A DNA stretch of 56,329 nt from a candidate division WS1 bacterium (GTDB taxonomy: Bacteria; Armatimonadota; Zipacnadia; Zipacnadales; UBA5352), in the NCBI GenBank assembly GCA_003566775.1, contig PXBW01000158.1, positions 1 to 56,329 of the forward strand, written 5' to 3'. Positions 1 to 10,590 of the stretch are shown here, piece after piece (position 1 is the stretch's first letter; each line of letters starts with the position of its first letter). Below the pieces are notes generated by a model. It saw nothing but the letters and a program-made list of their open reading frames with translations. It was not told where the DNA came from and made no database searches. A program made the translations under genes and the position numbers.

Positions 1-2
1 CC

Positions 3-3000
3 CAGGACCAGCTCTCCAATGTGTTGGACGAGCCTAAGGAGTACCGCTTCTGGTTCACCTTCCAGGATCACTGGCGAACTCCCACAGACTCTGATGATCC
101 ATGGTATCACCATGACGAGCCCGGAGAGTTCACCTCGTGGCCGGACGTCAGTGATTGGGGCGTCTCAGCCGCGATGCGCGGCGGCCCCACGGTGGAGGCG
201 CGAAACCAGCCGCCGATACTCTCCGATCCGTCGGTCGATCCAATCGAGGCGACCAGCAATGACATGTTCCGCTTCGAGGTCACCTTCACCGACGCGAACA
301 ACGACATGCCGTCGCTGATCCAACTCCGCACTTCCAGTACTGCCGACAGGGACGCGCCCGACTTCGGCACCTTCGGCAGCCCCGTTCCCATGGAGGAGGT
401 CGATCCCGACGACAGGCTCACCTCCGACGGCAAACGCTACTTCGCTGAGATAGACCTGGAGATTGGCGACAGCTACGCCTTCACAGTGCGCGCCAGCGAC
501 GGAAAAGCAACCTGGGAAGAGACGGTATACGACACCGAGACCGGTGAGACGCCATTTGAAGAGCACGGAGACAGGTACGGCGTCTTCGGACCAACCGTCA
601 TTCCCAACACGCCACCGATGATCGACGACGTCTGGTTCGCCATCTGGGACCCGGAAACCGGGGAGGTCAACAAGGAGAACACGCAGGCTGACTTCTTCCG
701 CGAGTGCAGGCATCAGCCTGATGAAGAGGTTCCCAGGTCTCCGTTCGGAGTGCTTGACGAAGTCACATGGTATCTGGAGTATCGCGACCTTGATAATCAC
801 GCTCCAGCGGAGGTCTTCCCCAAGATCATCTTCGATGATTTCGGGCACGGCATAGAGTTCTCCATGGAGCCGGTCTGGCCCGCGGATGACGATTATGCCG
901 CCACGAAGAGTAATTATCCGCGTGACAATCCCGACGAGCACCTCGACGGCGTACGGTATCGCTTCAGCAGCACTGAGCTACCATCCAATGTCTGGAGGAT
1001 AGGCACGGTAAGGTTCCGCTTCCTTGGAAATGATGGGGACAGTCAGGTACGTCTTCCAAAGACAGGCTGGTTCGATATTCAGATCGAGAACACAAGACCG
1101 GTTCTGTCAAATCCGCAGGTGATACCTGCCTTCGGTACTGAGGAAGACACGTACGTTTATCAGGTTACCTACACTGATGAGGACAATGATCCGCCGGAGT
1201 ATCTCCGCCTCCGCACATCGGTCAGCGCCGATCCCGACGCGCCCAACTTTGGCACCTTCGTCGAACCGCGCGAATGGACCCCCGAAGATCCCGGCGGTTG
1301 GGACGTATCTGGAGACGATTACATCGACGGAGTGGAGTTCTCTCTGGAACTGCCCGCCCCGCCTGTGGGCGCACGCAATGCCTTCACCTTCGAGGCGAGC
1401 GACGGCATCCATGAGGCACAATATGAGGAACCCGAAGATGAGGAGGAGGCCGGATTTGTCGAGATCGATGGTGATTACGGGGCATTCGGACCGGTGGTCG
1501 CGTCCCTCGCCAGGGCGCGTTTCACCGACGAGCACGGCGACGACCTTGAGCCGGACGAGGAGTGGGGCCGCAGGGTCGTAGAGGAAGGCGATACGGTCTA
1601 CTTCGAGATCGTTGACCTCGATCGCAGCGCCGCCCGCCTCGGTCCAGGTGAGATCGAGGTCCAGATCAGCGACACCAGCGTCGTCGACGGCGACGTTCAG
1701 ACGCTCACTCTGTCCGAGACCGGCTCGGATACGGGCGTCTTCACCGGCCAGATGGACACCTATGGCGGCGCTGAGCCGCGGGATGGCGTCCTCAACGTGG
1801 CCGCAGGCCCTGATGGTGCCGAGATCCAGCTTTACTATGAAGGCATAGAGGTCGAACTGGGCGAGACCGCCGCCACCGACACTCTGCTGGTGATAGATAC
1901 GATCGCGCCTGCTGCGATCGCCCCACATGAACTGACGGCTACATCAGGTGTCGCGGGCGTGAGCATGCATTTCGACTGGACCGACTACCAGGAGTATTAT
2001 GAACCAGAGCGCCGCGTCGATGTTGAGGGCTACTGGGTCTGGATGTTCGACAGGAACTTCGACGTAACAGACCTTTACGATATCGAACTGGATGAATGGA
2101 TCGACGAGCCGCATCACACTGTTGATGCGGGCGTGCAGGAACTTACGATTGAGGACCTCACCGCGGGCGAGACCTACTATTTCGCCGTTGTTCCCTTCGA
2201 TGAGGTCCCGAACTGGGATTACGACTTCAACACGATCGCAGCGGAGGCCGAGGATAGAGCGGGCCCATGGGTTGAGAACCGCGATCCTGAGGACGGTGAC
2301 ACAGAGGTGCCACTCGATACCAGCATCTACTTCGAGGTGCTTGACGAGGGAACCGGTGTCCGCCGGGACAGCATCGAATTGCGAGTATTCGTGATCGAGG
2401 AGGAGAATGGTGAGCGGGTCGAGACCGAGATCACGGCCCAGGGCGAGTTGGCTATCGAGCCGGGCGACGCAATCGCGAGCCTGTTCGAGGTCACGTGGAC
2501 CCATCCGGATGACTTCCCGTGGAACTCCGAGGTAAGAGTGGAGCTCGAGGCGGAGGATGACGCGGGATATGGCCTGAGAGATCCTGCAGACGGCGAATGG
2601 AGCTTCGCGGTGCTGACCGATCATGAGGCGCCGCAGGTCACCGATCGTCTCTTCAACGCTGAAGCGGGTACGATGAGCTTCCGTCTCACGGACAACCGCT
2701 CCGGGATTGCCTCTGACTCGATAGAACTCTGGCTCCGTATCGTCGCTACCGACGACGAAAGCGTCATCGTGGACTGGGAGAACGTCATTGAGGACGCGAC
2801 GATTCGCGACCGCAACCCGCTCGATGTTGAGGTGCGATACGAGCGGCCTGACGGCTGGGGCTATAACGCGCGCGTCGATTTCCGCATTGAGGCCGCCGAC
2901 CAGGCCGGGAACGAAATGGACAGCGATGAATGGTCCCGGGAAACACAGCTTGATGATGATCCACCCATCATCGATCGCTTCAGTCCCGCCGACGGGGCCA

Positions 3001-5354
3001 CAGCCGTCCCACTTGACACTCCAATATCGTTCCGGGTGCGCGATGACCTGTCCGGAGTTGTGGTCGGTTCGATCAGGCTCTGGGTTAACGGCGACGAGAT
3101 TGACCAGGATCATCTTGACTTCGGTGACGCCGCACGGGACGATGTTCGGGCAGCAGTAACCGTCACCTATGACCCGGATGAAGAGTGGCTGGAGGATTGG
3201 GAACACACCTATGAGGTTCGCGTAGAGGCGAATGACGAGCAGGGGAACACCGCGAGAGTCGAAGCCGGTGAGTGGACCTTCACCACGCGCGAAGAGCCGA
3301 CCTACGATATCCGGGGACGCATCACCGACGCGGACGGCAGTCCGCTCGCGGGTGTCAGGGTCGAAGTGGACGGTAGAGCCGTGACCACCGACGGTAACGG
3401 CCTCTACCGCGTGCGGAATCTGACGGCAGGAACCTACACGGTGCGCCCGATTGACGACGACTATGACTTCAGCTACACAGCAAGTCCGGAAGAAGATGAG
3501 GCAATAGTCACGCTGGACGATGCCTCCGAGACCGGCGTCGATTTCACCGGCGTATTGCGCAAGCACAGCATCAGCGGACGGATAACGCACGATGGCGAGG
3601 GTGTACCGCAGGTTACCGTGACGGACGGCACGCGAACCGCTCTGACAGATGATGAGGGTTACTACGAAATCGAGGATGTGCCCAACGGCACCTACACGAT
3701 AACGCCCTCGCGCGACCTCGATGACGATGGTTACGAGGACTTCACCTACCCCGATGCGCCGCGAACGGTCGTGGTGGACGGGGCCGACGAGACGGATGTG
3801 AACTTCAAGGCGACGAAAAAGACGTACTCGATCTCGGGCACGATACGGGACTCGCGCGGTGAGCCTGTGGTAGGTGTGACGCTCAGCGACGGCATCCGAA
3901 AGGCGACCACTGACGATAGTGGCAATTACACACTCGCAGGTGTGCCGGCCGGGACGGTCACAGTCACTCCAGCGAGGACGGGCAGAGCCTTCGATCCTGC
4001 TGAGACAGAGGTTACGGTGCCGCCGGACGCCACAGGCATCGACTTCACCGCATACCGTCGAGTATCTCGCGACTTCGGCGCTGGAATGCGAATGGTCGCG
4101 GTGCCCGCCCACCTGCCCGAGGGACGCGACCGGGCCGTCGATGTATTCGAGACTGATCATGTCGCGCGCTGGAATCCGGCGGCCACGCCTCCGGCCTGGA
4201 TCACCGGGACCCGGCGGCCTGACGCGACGCAACTGCGCGTCCGTCCCGGAGCGGGCTTCTTCGTGCAATTCCCGAGCGCAACGACGGTAGATGTGCCCGG
4301 CGATCCGGTCGATCCGTCCGAGCGCTTCTCAGTCAGGGTAGAGACCGGCTGGAACCAGGTTGGGAATGCATTTGATGCCTCGCTGCCATTGAGCGGCATC
4401 AGCCCCTCTGGAGGCACTACGCTGCCTCCATACGGCTTCATCTGGGACACGGACGCAGGCAGCTATCGCCTGGTCTCGCGCACACCCGCCTTCAATGCGG
4501 CACGGACCTACATGGAGGCGTGGGAGGGTGCCTGGTTCCGCATCTCCGGTGCGGCGGGCACACTCAATCTTGAGCCACCCACCGGGGTCGCCTCCGAGTC
4601 GATGCTCGAGGGGCGTGCCGCGCGCCTCGATGCTCCCGACGATGGCTGGCTGCTGCCCATCATAGCGCGCGTGGGCGACCGGGCGGACCTGACCACCCTC
4701 GCTGGTGTCGGCAGCGGTGACGCAAGCGCGGGCTATCAGGTCGCGAATCCGCCGAAGGCGCCTCAGACCGTCGATGTCTACTTCACCGGTGGGGATAAGC
4801 CACTGGCACACGACGTGCGTCCCGGTGGCGCGGGCGATATGGTCTGGACGTTCGCGGTCGAGACTGACATTGCGAACTCTGAGGTTGAGGTCAGACTGCC
4901 GGACCTCAGCGACGTCCCGCATGAGCTTGCGGTCTATCTTACCGACGAGGCCGCGGACCGTCGGATGTACGCGCGGACGATGCCCGCGTACACGTTTACC
5001 AGCGGTGATGATGGCGCCCTGCGCAACTTCAAGCTCGAGGTTGCTCCACGCGGAGCGGACAATCTCACCATACGCAGTGCATCCGTGCAGAGCACCGCCA
5101 ATTCGGTGGTGCTGACTTACGATGTCAGCGCCGACTGCCACGTGAATGTCGAGGTGGTGAACATCGCGGGCCGCACGGTGCGGCGGCTCGTGCAGGCCCG
5201 TCCGACACAGGCGGGCCGCGATGAACTGACCTGGGATCTCAGGAGTGCCGAGGGGACCCTGGTGCCTGGCGGTAACTACCTGATCCGTATCGAGGCGATA
5301 GCCGAGAACGGGCAGCGTGTCCACGCCTTGCGTCCCGCACAGGTCACCAGGTAG
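3..5354 (+). CDS. Large secreted/surface protein, 5'-truncated by window edge: repeated Ig/cadherin-like modules, three carboxypeptidase-regulatory-like repeats, FlgD-Ig-like C-terminal domain
   Basis: Frame is open from the window start. Acidic repeat modules; repeats such as YDIRGRITDADGSPLAGVRVEVDGRAVTTDGNGLYRVRNLTAGTYTV; C-terminus VNVEVVNIAGRTVRRLVQ...WDLRSAEGTLVPGGNYLIRIEA. Confidence 0.85.
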   Translation, partial: QDQLSNVLDEPKEYRFWFTFQDHWRTPTDSDDPWYHHDEPGEFTSWPDVSDWGVSAAMRGGPTVEARNQPPILSDPSVDPIEATSNDMFRFEVTFTDANNDMPSLIQLRTSSTADRDAPDFGTFGSPVPMEEVDPDDRLTSDGKRYFAEIDLEIGDSYAFTVRASDGKATWEETVYDTETGETPFEEHGDRYGVFGPTVIPNTPPMIDDVWFAIWDPETGEVNKENTQADFFRECRHQPDEEVPRSPFGVLDEVTWYLEYRDLDNHAPAEVFPKIIFDDFGHGIEFSMEPVWPADDDYAATKSNYPRDNPDEHLDGVRYRFSSTELPSNVWRIGTVRFRFLGNDGDSQVRLPKTGWFDIQIENTRPVLSNPQVIPAFGTEEDTYVYQVTYTDEDNDPPEYLRLRTSVSADPDAPNFGTFVEPREWTPEDPGGWDVSGDDYIDGVEFSLELPAPPVGARNAFTFEASDGIHEAQYEEPEDEEEAGFVEIDGDYGAFGPVVASLARARFTDEHGDDLEPDEEWGRRVVEEGDTVYFEIVDLDRSAARLGPGEIEVQISDTSVVDGDVQTLTLSETGSDTGVFTGQMDTYGGAEPRDGVLNVAAGPDGAEIQLYYEGIEVELGETAATDTLLVIDTIAPAAIAPHELTATSGVAGVSMHFDWTDYQEYYEPERRVDVEGYWVWMFDRNFDVTDLYDIELDEWIDEPHHTVDAGVQELTIEDLTAGETYYFAVVPFDEVPNWDYDFNTIAAEAEDRAGPWVENRDPEDGDTEVPLDTSIYFEVLDEGTGVRRDSIELRVFVIEEENGERVETEITAQGELAIEPGDAIASLFEVTWTHPDDFPWNSEVRVELEAEDDAGYGLRDPADGEWSFAVLTDHEAPQVTDRLFNAEAGTMSFRLTDNRSGIASDSIELWLRIVATDDESVIVDWENVIEDATIRDRNPLDVEVRYERPDGWGYNARVDFRIEAADQAGNEMDSDEWSRETQLDDDPPIIDRFSPADGATAVPLDTPISFRVRDDLSGVVVGSIRLWVNGDEIDQDHLDFGDAARDDVRAAVTVTYDPDEEWLEDWEHTYEVRVEANDEQGNTARVEAGEWTFTTREEPTYDIRGRITDADGSPLAGVRVEVDGRAVTTDGNGLYRVRNLTAGTYTVRPIDDDYDFSYTASPEEDEAIVTLDDASETGVDFTGVLRKHSISGRITHDGEGVPQVTVTDGTRTALTDDEGYYEIEDVPNGTYTITPSRDLDDDGYEDFTYPDAPRTVVVDGADETDVNFKATKKTYSISGTIRDSRGEPVVGVTLSDGIRKATTDDSGNYTLAGVPAGTVTVTPARTGRAFDPAETEVTVPPDATGIDFTAYRRVSRDFGAGMRMVAVPAHLPEGRDRAVDVFETDHVARWNPAATPPAWITGTRRPDATQLRVRPGAGFFVQFPSATTVDVPGDPVDPSERFSVRVETGWNQVGNAFDASLPLSGISPSGGTTLPPYGFIWDTDAGSYRLVSRTPAFNAARTYMEAWEGAWFRISGAAGTLNLEPPTGVASESMLEGRAARLDAPDDGWLLPIIARVGDRADLTTLAGVGSGDASAGYQVANPPKAPQTVDVYFTGGDKPLAHDVRPGGAGDMVWTFAVETDIANSEVEVRLPDLSDVPHELAVYLTDEAADRRMYARTMPAYTFTSGDDGALRNFKLEVAPRGADNLTIRSASVQSTANSVVLTYDVSADCHVNVEVVNIAGRTVRRLVQARPTQAGRDELTWDLRSAEGTLVPGGNYLIRIEAIAENGQRVHALRPAQVTR

Positions 5355-5425
5355 GCGGTTCGGAAGTGGGACCAGGTCCGCAGGACGTATCTCGAGTGTC
5401 TATCAGTTGAAGAGGTGAAAGCAGC

Positions 5426-5830
5426 ATGACAAGCATTAGTCGAAGTGCCGGGCTGATCTGCATTACCCTCGTCGTGGCAGCCGCGCTGGTAGTCGCCGGG
5501 TGTGGTGGCGACGGCGTGCCTGCGGACATGGGCACCATAACCGGCACCGTGATCCACGCAGATACCGGGGCTGGCCTTGGCGATATCAGAGTATCTGCTG
5601 GAGGCGTTGAAACGCGGACAGCCCACCGTCCCGGAGATCGCGTCGGCACGTTCAGGCTTGAGCGAGTGCCGGAAGGTAGCTATACTCTGAATACGACGCT
5701 GAAGGTGGAGGCCGATCCTGAGCGGAACCTTCATGCGGTTCCCTCTCCGGATCCGGTTACCGTGGTACCAGGTGAGACAATCGAGATACGGATCCTGATG
5801 GTCCATGAGTTGCCGCCCGATCCCAACTGA
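5426..5830 (+). CDS. Small lipoprotein with carboxypeptidase-regulatory-like domain
   Basis: Signal peptide and lipobox (LVVAGC), then GTITGTVIHADTGAGLGDIRVSAGG...FRLERVPEGSYTL; upstream gaggtgaaagcagc ATG. Confidence 0.75.
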   Translation: MTSISRSAGLICITLVVAAALVVAGCGGDGVPADMGTITGTVIHADTGAGLGDIRVSAGGVETRTAHRPGDRVGTFRLERVPEGSYTLNTTLKVEADPERNLHAVPSPDPVTVVPGETIEIRILMVHELPPDPN

Positions 5831-5888
5831 TCGGGGAAACCTGTGGCTCATCTGAAGCGTCAAAGTAACGACCGAGGCGTCGCCCTCG

Positions 5889-7121
5889 TTGGGCGGCGCC
5901 TTGCCCATGCTCAGAGTGAGGACGACATCGGGCCGGGACGGGATTACCGTGAATCGCCGGACGACAAACTTTGTGTTATCTATCGGATGCGCGCTGCTTC
6001 TTACATCTTCCGTGTTGAGTTACGCGGACTGGCCCAGCTTTCGCGGTGACAGTGCCCGGTCTGGTGTGGTCTCGGGGTTGGAAATGGATAGGCTTGAGGT
6101 ATCATGGTCTGCAGAACTCGGCGGTAGCGTGGATAGCTCCCCAGCGGTTGCGGACGGGGTGGTGTATGTCGGGAACTCCCTCGGGTATGTCCATGCGCTG
6201 AGTGCGGAGGATGGTCAGGATCTGTGGAGCTTCAAGACCGGAGGTGCCGTGGTATCCTCACCGGCGATTGCTCAGGGGCTGGCAATAGTTGGATCGGTTG
6301 ATGGCTTTCTCTACGCCCTCGATGCCGTCACGGGTGAGCAGGCGTGGCGCTACCGCACACGTGGGCCGGTTTTGTCCTCGCCTGCGGTAATCGGTGACAC
6401 AGTCATCTTCGGCAGCATGGACGGCCGTATCTATGCACTCTCGCTAACAGACGGTGCGCTACGATGGCGCACCGAAGCAGGCCCGGGAGTTCAGGGAGGG
6501 CCCACAATCTCGGGAGATCTGGTGCTTCACGGCGATGACGGAGCACGGATGCGCGCGCTTCGGATAGACGACGGATCGGTCGTCTGGGAGCGCGAGGGAC
6601 GAGGCAGGGTGGTGGCAGCGCCCGTGGCGCGCGGAGATATTGCGGTGTTCGGGCTGATGGGCCCCAGCGCCCTGCGCCCTCCACGCCACGATTACCTCGT
6701 AGCGTTGGAGGTTCAGACCGGCGAGCAAGTGTGGGCGTTGAACGAGGCCTACTCCGTGCTGGGTTCACCCGTGATTGGCCGGGAGAGAGTCTTCTTCGTG
6801 ACGGTCGAGGGATACCTGTCGCGGACTGTCGCCCGGGCGGCACAGTTGACCGACGGCGAGCTTCTCTGGGATCGAACGCTCGGTGGGGTCGTCGATTCAT
6901 CACCGGTGCTGATCGGCCAGGATTCGGAACAGGAGGGTGAGGAGAGCGCGGGCGTGTTAGGCTTCGGTTGCCACGACGGGCGCTTCTATCTACTACAAGC
7001 GGCCACGGGACAGGTAGCGGACATTACACCTCTTGCGCCGAAGATATACTCCTCGCCCGCGGTATCTGATGGGCGCGTCTACATCGGCGCTAACGATGGT
7101 CACCTCTACTGCCTCCAATGA
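5889..7121 (+). CDS. PQQ-binding-like beta-propeller repeat protein (secreted); true start may be downstream
   Basis: Repeated SSPAVADGVVYVGNSLGYVHALSAEDGQDLWSFKTGG-type blades. Confidence 0.85.
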   Translation: MGGALPMLRVRTTSGRDGITVNRRTTNFVLSIGCALLLTSSVLSYADWPSFRGDSARSGVVSGLEMDRLEVSWSAELGGSVDSSPAVADGVVYVGNSLGYVHALSAEDGQDLWSFKTGGAVVSSPAIAQGLAIVGSVDGFLYALDAVTGEQAWRYRTRGPVLSSPAVIGDTVIFGSMDGRIYALSLTDGALRWRTEAGPGVQGGPTISGDLVLHGDDGARMRALRIDDGSVVWEREGRGRVVAAPVARGDIAVFGLMGPSALRPPRHDYLVALEVQTGEQVWALNEAYSVLGSPVIGRERVFFVTVEGYLSRTVARAAQLTDGELLWDRTLGGVVDSSPVLIGQDSEQEGEESAGVLGFGCHDGRFYLLQAATGQVADITPLAPKIYSSPAVSDGRVYIGANDGHLYCLQ

Positions 7122-7255
7122 CAGATCTACCGGTGCCCGTTTCATCCCGTCGCTAATCGGCTGGCCCGTCGGTGAAGTAATCCTGCGGCTGATGCTCCCG
7201 CGCGGGAGCGCACGCCGCCGATGTTCCAGGGGTCACCCCACAGCCAGCCATCACC

Positions 7256-7284
7256 TTGCGCCGCAGACAGGGCGGGCCTATAAT
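7256..7284 (+). promoter_or_regulatory. Sigma-70-like promoter upstream of amidase gene
   Basis: TTGCGC (7256-7261), 17-bp spacer, TATAAT (7279-7284), 41 bp before ATG 7325. Confidence 0.5.
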
Positions 7285-7324
7285 TGCCCATGGTGGACCG
7301 ACCAAACGTGAGGAGCAGAGCATA

Positions 7325-8989
7325 ATGCAGCAGTCGGTAGGTGGGGGCTGGCGGGCAGTCGCAATCGTACTATTGCTGATGCTATACGGGACCGGCCATG
7401 CCACGATCGGGGTGAGCATTCTTGGCGAGCGGACGACGATCTCACCCGCCCCGCAGATAGATGATGGAGTTCTTCTGGGAGCCCCCGAAGCGATCGTCGG
7501 CAGACTGGGTTGTCGCTTCATGACCGATGATGACGGGAGTCTCGTGATCGTCACCCCGAAAGGTACGAGCGTCACCCTCACTCCAGGCCATAACACTATT
7601 CTCGTGGATGATCAGCCGATCGAGATGTCCCGCGAGACTTTCACGGCGGGAGAGAGAATAATCGCCCCGCTGCGCCCAATACTTGAGGCAATTGGAGTTC
7701 GGCAGTGGTGGGATAGTAGATCTAAGACTCTGCACATCGAGATCCCGTTGCAGCAGGTCGAAGTCCACGCCGATGGGGACGGGGCGCGCATCAGGGTACC
7801 GACGGCCCTGCGTTCGCATGGAACCCTGGCTTTCATCAATGATCCCGACCGTTACTACGTGGATCTGCCGGGAGTCCGGGCCGCGCAGGACGAGGAGTTG
7901 GTCTACGTAAACGAGGGCAACCTGCGACGGGTTCGCTGGGGAAACTTCAAGCGAGATCCTGTGATAACGCGCGTGGTTCTGGATGTGCGCGAAGGGGCAG
8001 CGGTGCGCTGGGAGCCGGACGAGGACGGTTTCGGCGGCTACCTCCTGCTCGACGAATCTGAAGGTGAGAAGCCCCTGATAGATCGCCGACTGCCGGAGAT
8101 CACCCGGCTTGCCGCAAGCAATCCGGATAGCAGAAGCACGATCGTGCACCTCGAACTAACCGATCCGGTGTCAGTTGAATACGACCTGCATCGCCAGCCG
8201 CCACGCATGACCCTGAAGCTTCCTGACGCCACACCTGCGGCACCGATGACTCCGATCGAGGTTGATGACAGTCCGTTCGTGAAGACCGCTACGCTCACGG
8301 GTACACCGGGGCGCGCGGGAGCGGTTCTCACGCTGGACCTTCATCAGCTCATCCACTTCGAAGTGGAGAGCAATGACGATCCATCCGCGATTCACGTCGT
8401 TTTCCGCAAGGGGCGACTTGCCGACAAGCGTATTGTGATCGACCCGGGACACGGAGGGCGGGACACGGGCGCGCGGGGGAGACAACTGCTGGAGAAGGAT
8501 GTCGTCCTCGATGTCTCTCACCGTGTCGCCGCTCGGCTTCTGGCGATCGGCGCTTCGACCACCCTCACACGTGAGACGGATGTGTTTGTAGACCTCTACG
8601 ATCGCCCCAGACTGGCGAACCGCCTCGGAGCGGACCTGTTCGTAAGCATTCACGTGAATGCGATGCCCAGACGCAACCAGGGCCGTGGTATCGAGACGTA
8701 CTATCGTCATCCCCATCAGAAGTGCCTCGGGCTGATCATGCAGGCGGAGCTTGTGCGAGCCCTCGAGCGACGCTGCAGGGGATTGCGCCAGGCCAACTTC
8801 GTTGTGATTCGAGAGACCGAGATGCCCGCGGTGCTGGTAGAACTGATGTTCATCAATTCCGATGAGGAAGAGGCTCTGCTGGCACGGTCCGATACTCGCG
8901 ACAGGGCCGCTGATGCGATCGTCGAGGGACTGCGTCAGTACGTGGAAGGCACGGGTACCGCAGCGGAGCGTTTGAAGCGCGACATGTGA
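7325..8989 (+). CDS. N-acetylmuramoyl-L-alanine amidase (Amidase_3) with N-terminal copper-amine-oxidase-N-like and AMIN-like regions
   Basis: IVIDPGHGGRDTGARG...EKDVVLDVS...SIHVNA...ETYYRH...PAVLVELMFINSDEEE. ATG at 7325 chosen over the 7256 ORF start because of the AGGAG upstream. Confidence 0.9.
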   Translation: MQQSVGGGWRAVAIVLLLMLYGTGHATIGVSILGERTTISPAPQIDDGVLLGAPEAIVGRLGCRFMTDDDGSLVIVTPKGTSVTLTPGHNTILVDDQPIEMSRETFTAGERIIAPLRPILEAIGVRQWWDSRSKTLHIEIPLQQVEVHADGDGARIRVPTALRSHGTLAFINDPDRYYVDLPGVRAAQDEELVYVNEGNLRRVRWGNFKRDPVITRVVLDVREGAAVRWEPDEDGFGGYLLLDESEGEKPLIDRRLPEITRLAASNPDSRSTIVHLELTDPVSVEYDLHRQPPRMTLKLPDATPAAPMTPIEVDDSPFVKTATLTGTPGRAGAVLTLDLHQLIHFEVESNDDPSAIHVVFRKGRLADKRIVIDPGHGGRDTGARGRQLLEKDVVLDVSHRVAARLLAIGASTTLTRETDVFVDLYDRPRLANRLGADLFVSIHVNAMPRRNQGRGIETYYRHPHQKCLGLIMQAELVRALERRCRGLRQANFVVIRETEMPAVLVELMFINSDEEEALLARSDTRDRAADAIVEGLRQYVEGTGTAAERLKRDM

Positions 8990-9121
8990 TCACGCAGGAC
9001 AGTCCGCCGGGCAGGTTGGGCGGCGAGAATTGCTGAGATCAGCAGCATCCCCGCAAGGACTATCCACTTCGCGGGGCGAACACACTCAGGGAATGAAGCG
9101 GTACCCCACGGAGGTCTTCAC

Positions 9122-9847
9122 GTGCTTCGCAATGACGGTCGTGAGAACGATGAGTTGCGCAGTTGCCGGATCACCCGCAATATCAACAGATACGCTGAGG
9201 GCTCATGTCTCATCACGCTGGGCCGAACACGTGTGCATTGCACGGCATCGGTGGAGGACTACCAGCCTCGCTTCCTGCGCAACACAGATCAGGGCTGGGT
9301 GACCGCCGAGTACGCCATGCTCCCGCGGGCGACATCGGAGCGGACTCGTCGCGCGGGAGATGTCGGTATATCCGGGCGGACACATGAGATACAGCGGCTG
9401 ATAGGCCGCTCGCTGCGGGCGGTGTGCAACCTTGAACTGCTCGGGCCGGTCACGACGAAACTCGACTGCGACGTGCTGCAGGCGGACGGGGGTACGCGCA
9501 CTGCCTCGATCACCGGAGCGTGGGTGGCTCTCGCTGACGCCTGCCGCTGGCTGATGGATAAGGGGCGAATCCGGCGATGGCCCCTGACCGATCAGGTGGC
9601 CGCGATCTCATCGGGCGTCGTCTCAGGTGAGGTGATGCTCGATCTCGCGTATTCCGAAGACTCGCAGGCCGGCGTCGACCTCAACCTGGTCATGACGGGC
9701 GACGGGAGACTCATCGAGGTTCAGGGTGCCGCGGAGGGCGCTCCCTTCACAGAGGAGCAACTCATGCAGATGATTACGGTGGGACGCGAGGGTCTCTCGG
9801 CGCTCTTCGAACTGCAGAGGGAAGTGCTGGCCGATGTGCTGCCCTGA
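9122..9847 (+). CDS. rph: Ribonuclease PH
   Basis: LRNDGRENDELR...EGSCLITLGRTRVHCTASVEDYQPRFLRNTDQGWVTAEYAMLPRAT...LDCDVLQADGGTRTASITGA; GTG start. Confidence 0.95.
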   Translation: MLRNDGRENDELRSCRITRNINRYAEGSCLITLGRTRVHCTASVEDYQPRFLRNTDQGWVTAEYAMLPRATSERTRRAGDVGISGRTHEIQRLIGRSLRAVCNLELLGPVTTKLDCDVLQADGGTRTASITGAWVALADACRWLMDKGRIRRWPLTDQVAAISSGVVSGEVMLDLAYSEDSQAGVDLNLVMTGDGRLIEVQGAAEGAPFTEEQLMQMITVGREGLSALFELQREVLADVLP

Positions 9848-9886
9848 GTACCTCGAGCACTCCCGGGGCTGTCACGGGAGGCGCAG

Positions 9887-10501
9887 ATGAAGCGGCGCCT
9901 GATACTCGCCACCGGAAACATGCACAAGGTCGGGGAGATCAGAAGCCTGCTCGCCGACCTTCCGATTGAGGTGCTGCACCCTGCAGAGCTTGGCAATCCG
10001 CCGCATTTGACGGAAACGGGAGAGACGTTCGCGGAGAATGCCCTGGAGAAGGCGCTGATCTGCGCCCGCGCGACCGGCGAACTGTCTCTGGCGGATGATT
10101 CGGGACTGGTGGTTGACGCCCTCGGAGGGGAGCCGGGCGTGCGCTCAGCACGCTACGCTGGTGAGGGCGCAACGCAGGATGATCTGATCCAGAAGTTGCT
10201 TCGGGAGATGGCGGATGTACCCGACGACGAGAGGACTGCGCGGTTCATCTGCGTGCTGTCCCTCGCCGCGCCTCATGGAGAGGTGCAGCGGTGGGAGGGA
10301 CGCGTCGAGGGCTGGATCACGCGCGAACCTCTTGGTGTGGGCGGCTTCGGCTATGATCCCGTATTCCTGTACCCTCCCGAGAGAAAGACGTTTGCCGAGA
10401 TGGAGCCGCCAGAGAAGAATGCGGTAAGTCACCGTGGTCGGGCGCTTGCCCAGTTCAGAGAGGATATACCCGAGATCATAGAATTGTTCGACAGCGACTG
10501 A
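9887..10501 (+). CDS. rdgB: RdgB/HAM1-family XTP/dITP pyrophosphatase
   Basis: LILATGNMHKVGEIRSLL...ETFAENALEKA...SLADDSGLVVDALGGEPGVRSARYAG...FGYDPVF. Confidence 0.95.
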   Translation: MKRRLILATGNMHKVGEIRSLLADLPIEVLHPAELGNPPHLTETGETFAENALEKALICARATGELSLADDSGLVVDALGGEPGVRSARYAGEGATQDDLIQKLLREMADVPDDERTARFICVLSLAAPHGEVQRWEGRVEGWITREPLGVGGFGYDPVFLYPPERKTFAEMEPPEKNAVSHRGRALAQFREDIPEIIELFDSD

Positions 10502-10590
10502 AGCGCCGGAAGGGTCGTGAGGTCCTGGAGTGCGGCGAAGTCGAGAAGCGGATTCGTGGAGTCAACCCGGGGTGCCTGCTAACCTGCGCG

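Noticed and set aside
1944-4268. 774-aa minus-strand ORF
   Set aside because: Lies wholly antisense to the well-supported large surface protein; composition is Arg/His/Val rich as expected for a GC-rich shadow frame, with no recognisable domain.
4329-5324. 331-aa minus-strand ORF
   Set aside because: Antisense shadow of the surface protein.
7194-7209. Palindrome GCTCCCGCGCGGGAGC as a regulatory site or terminator
   Set aside because: Perfect dyad but short, GC-rich and without a T-tract; could easily occur by chance in this composition.
9000-9121. Possible small structured RNA between amidase and rph
   Set aside because: Some short inverted segments (CCCCGC...GCGGGG) but no match to any RNA family I recognise and no promoter or terminator pair.
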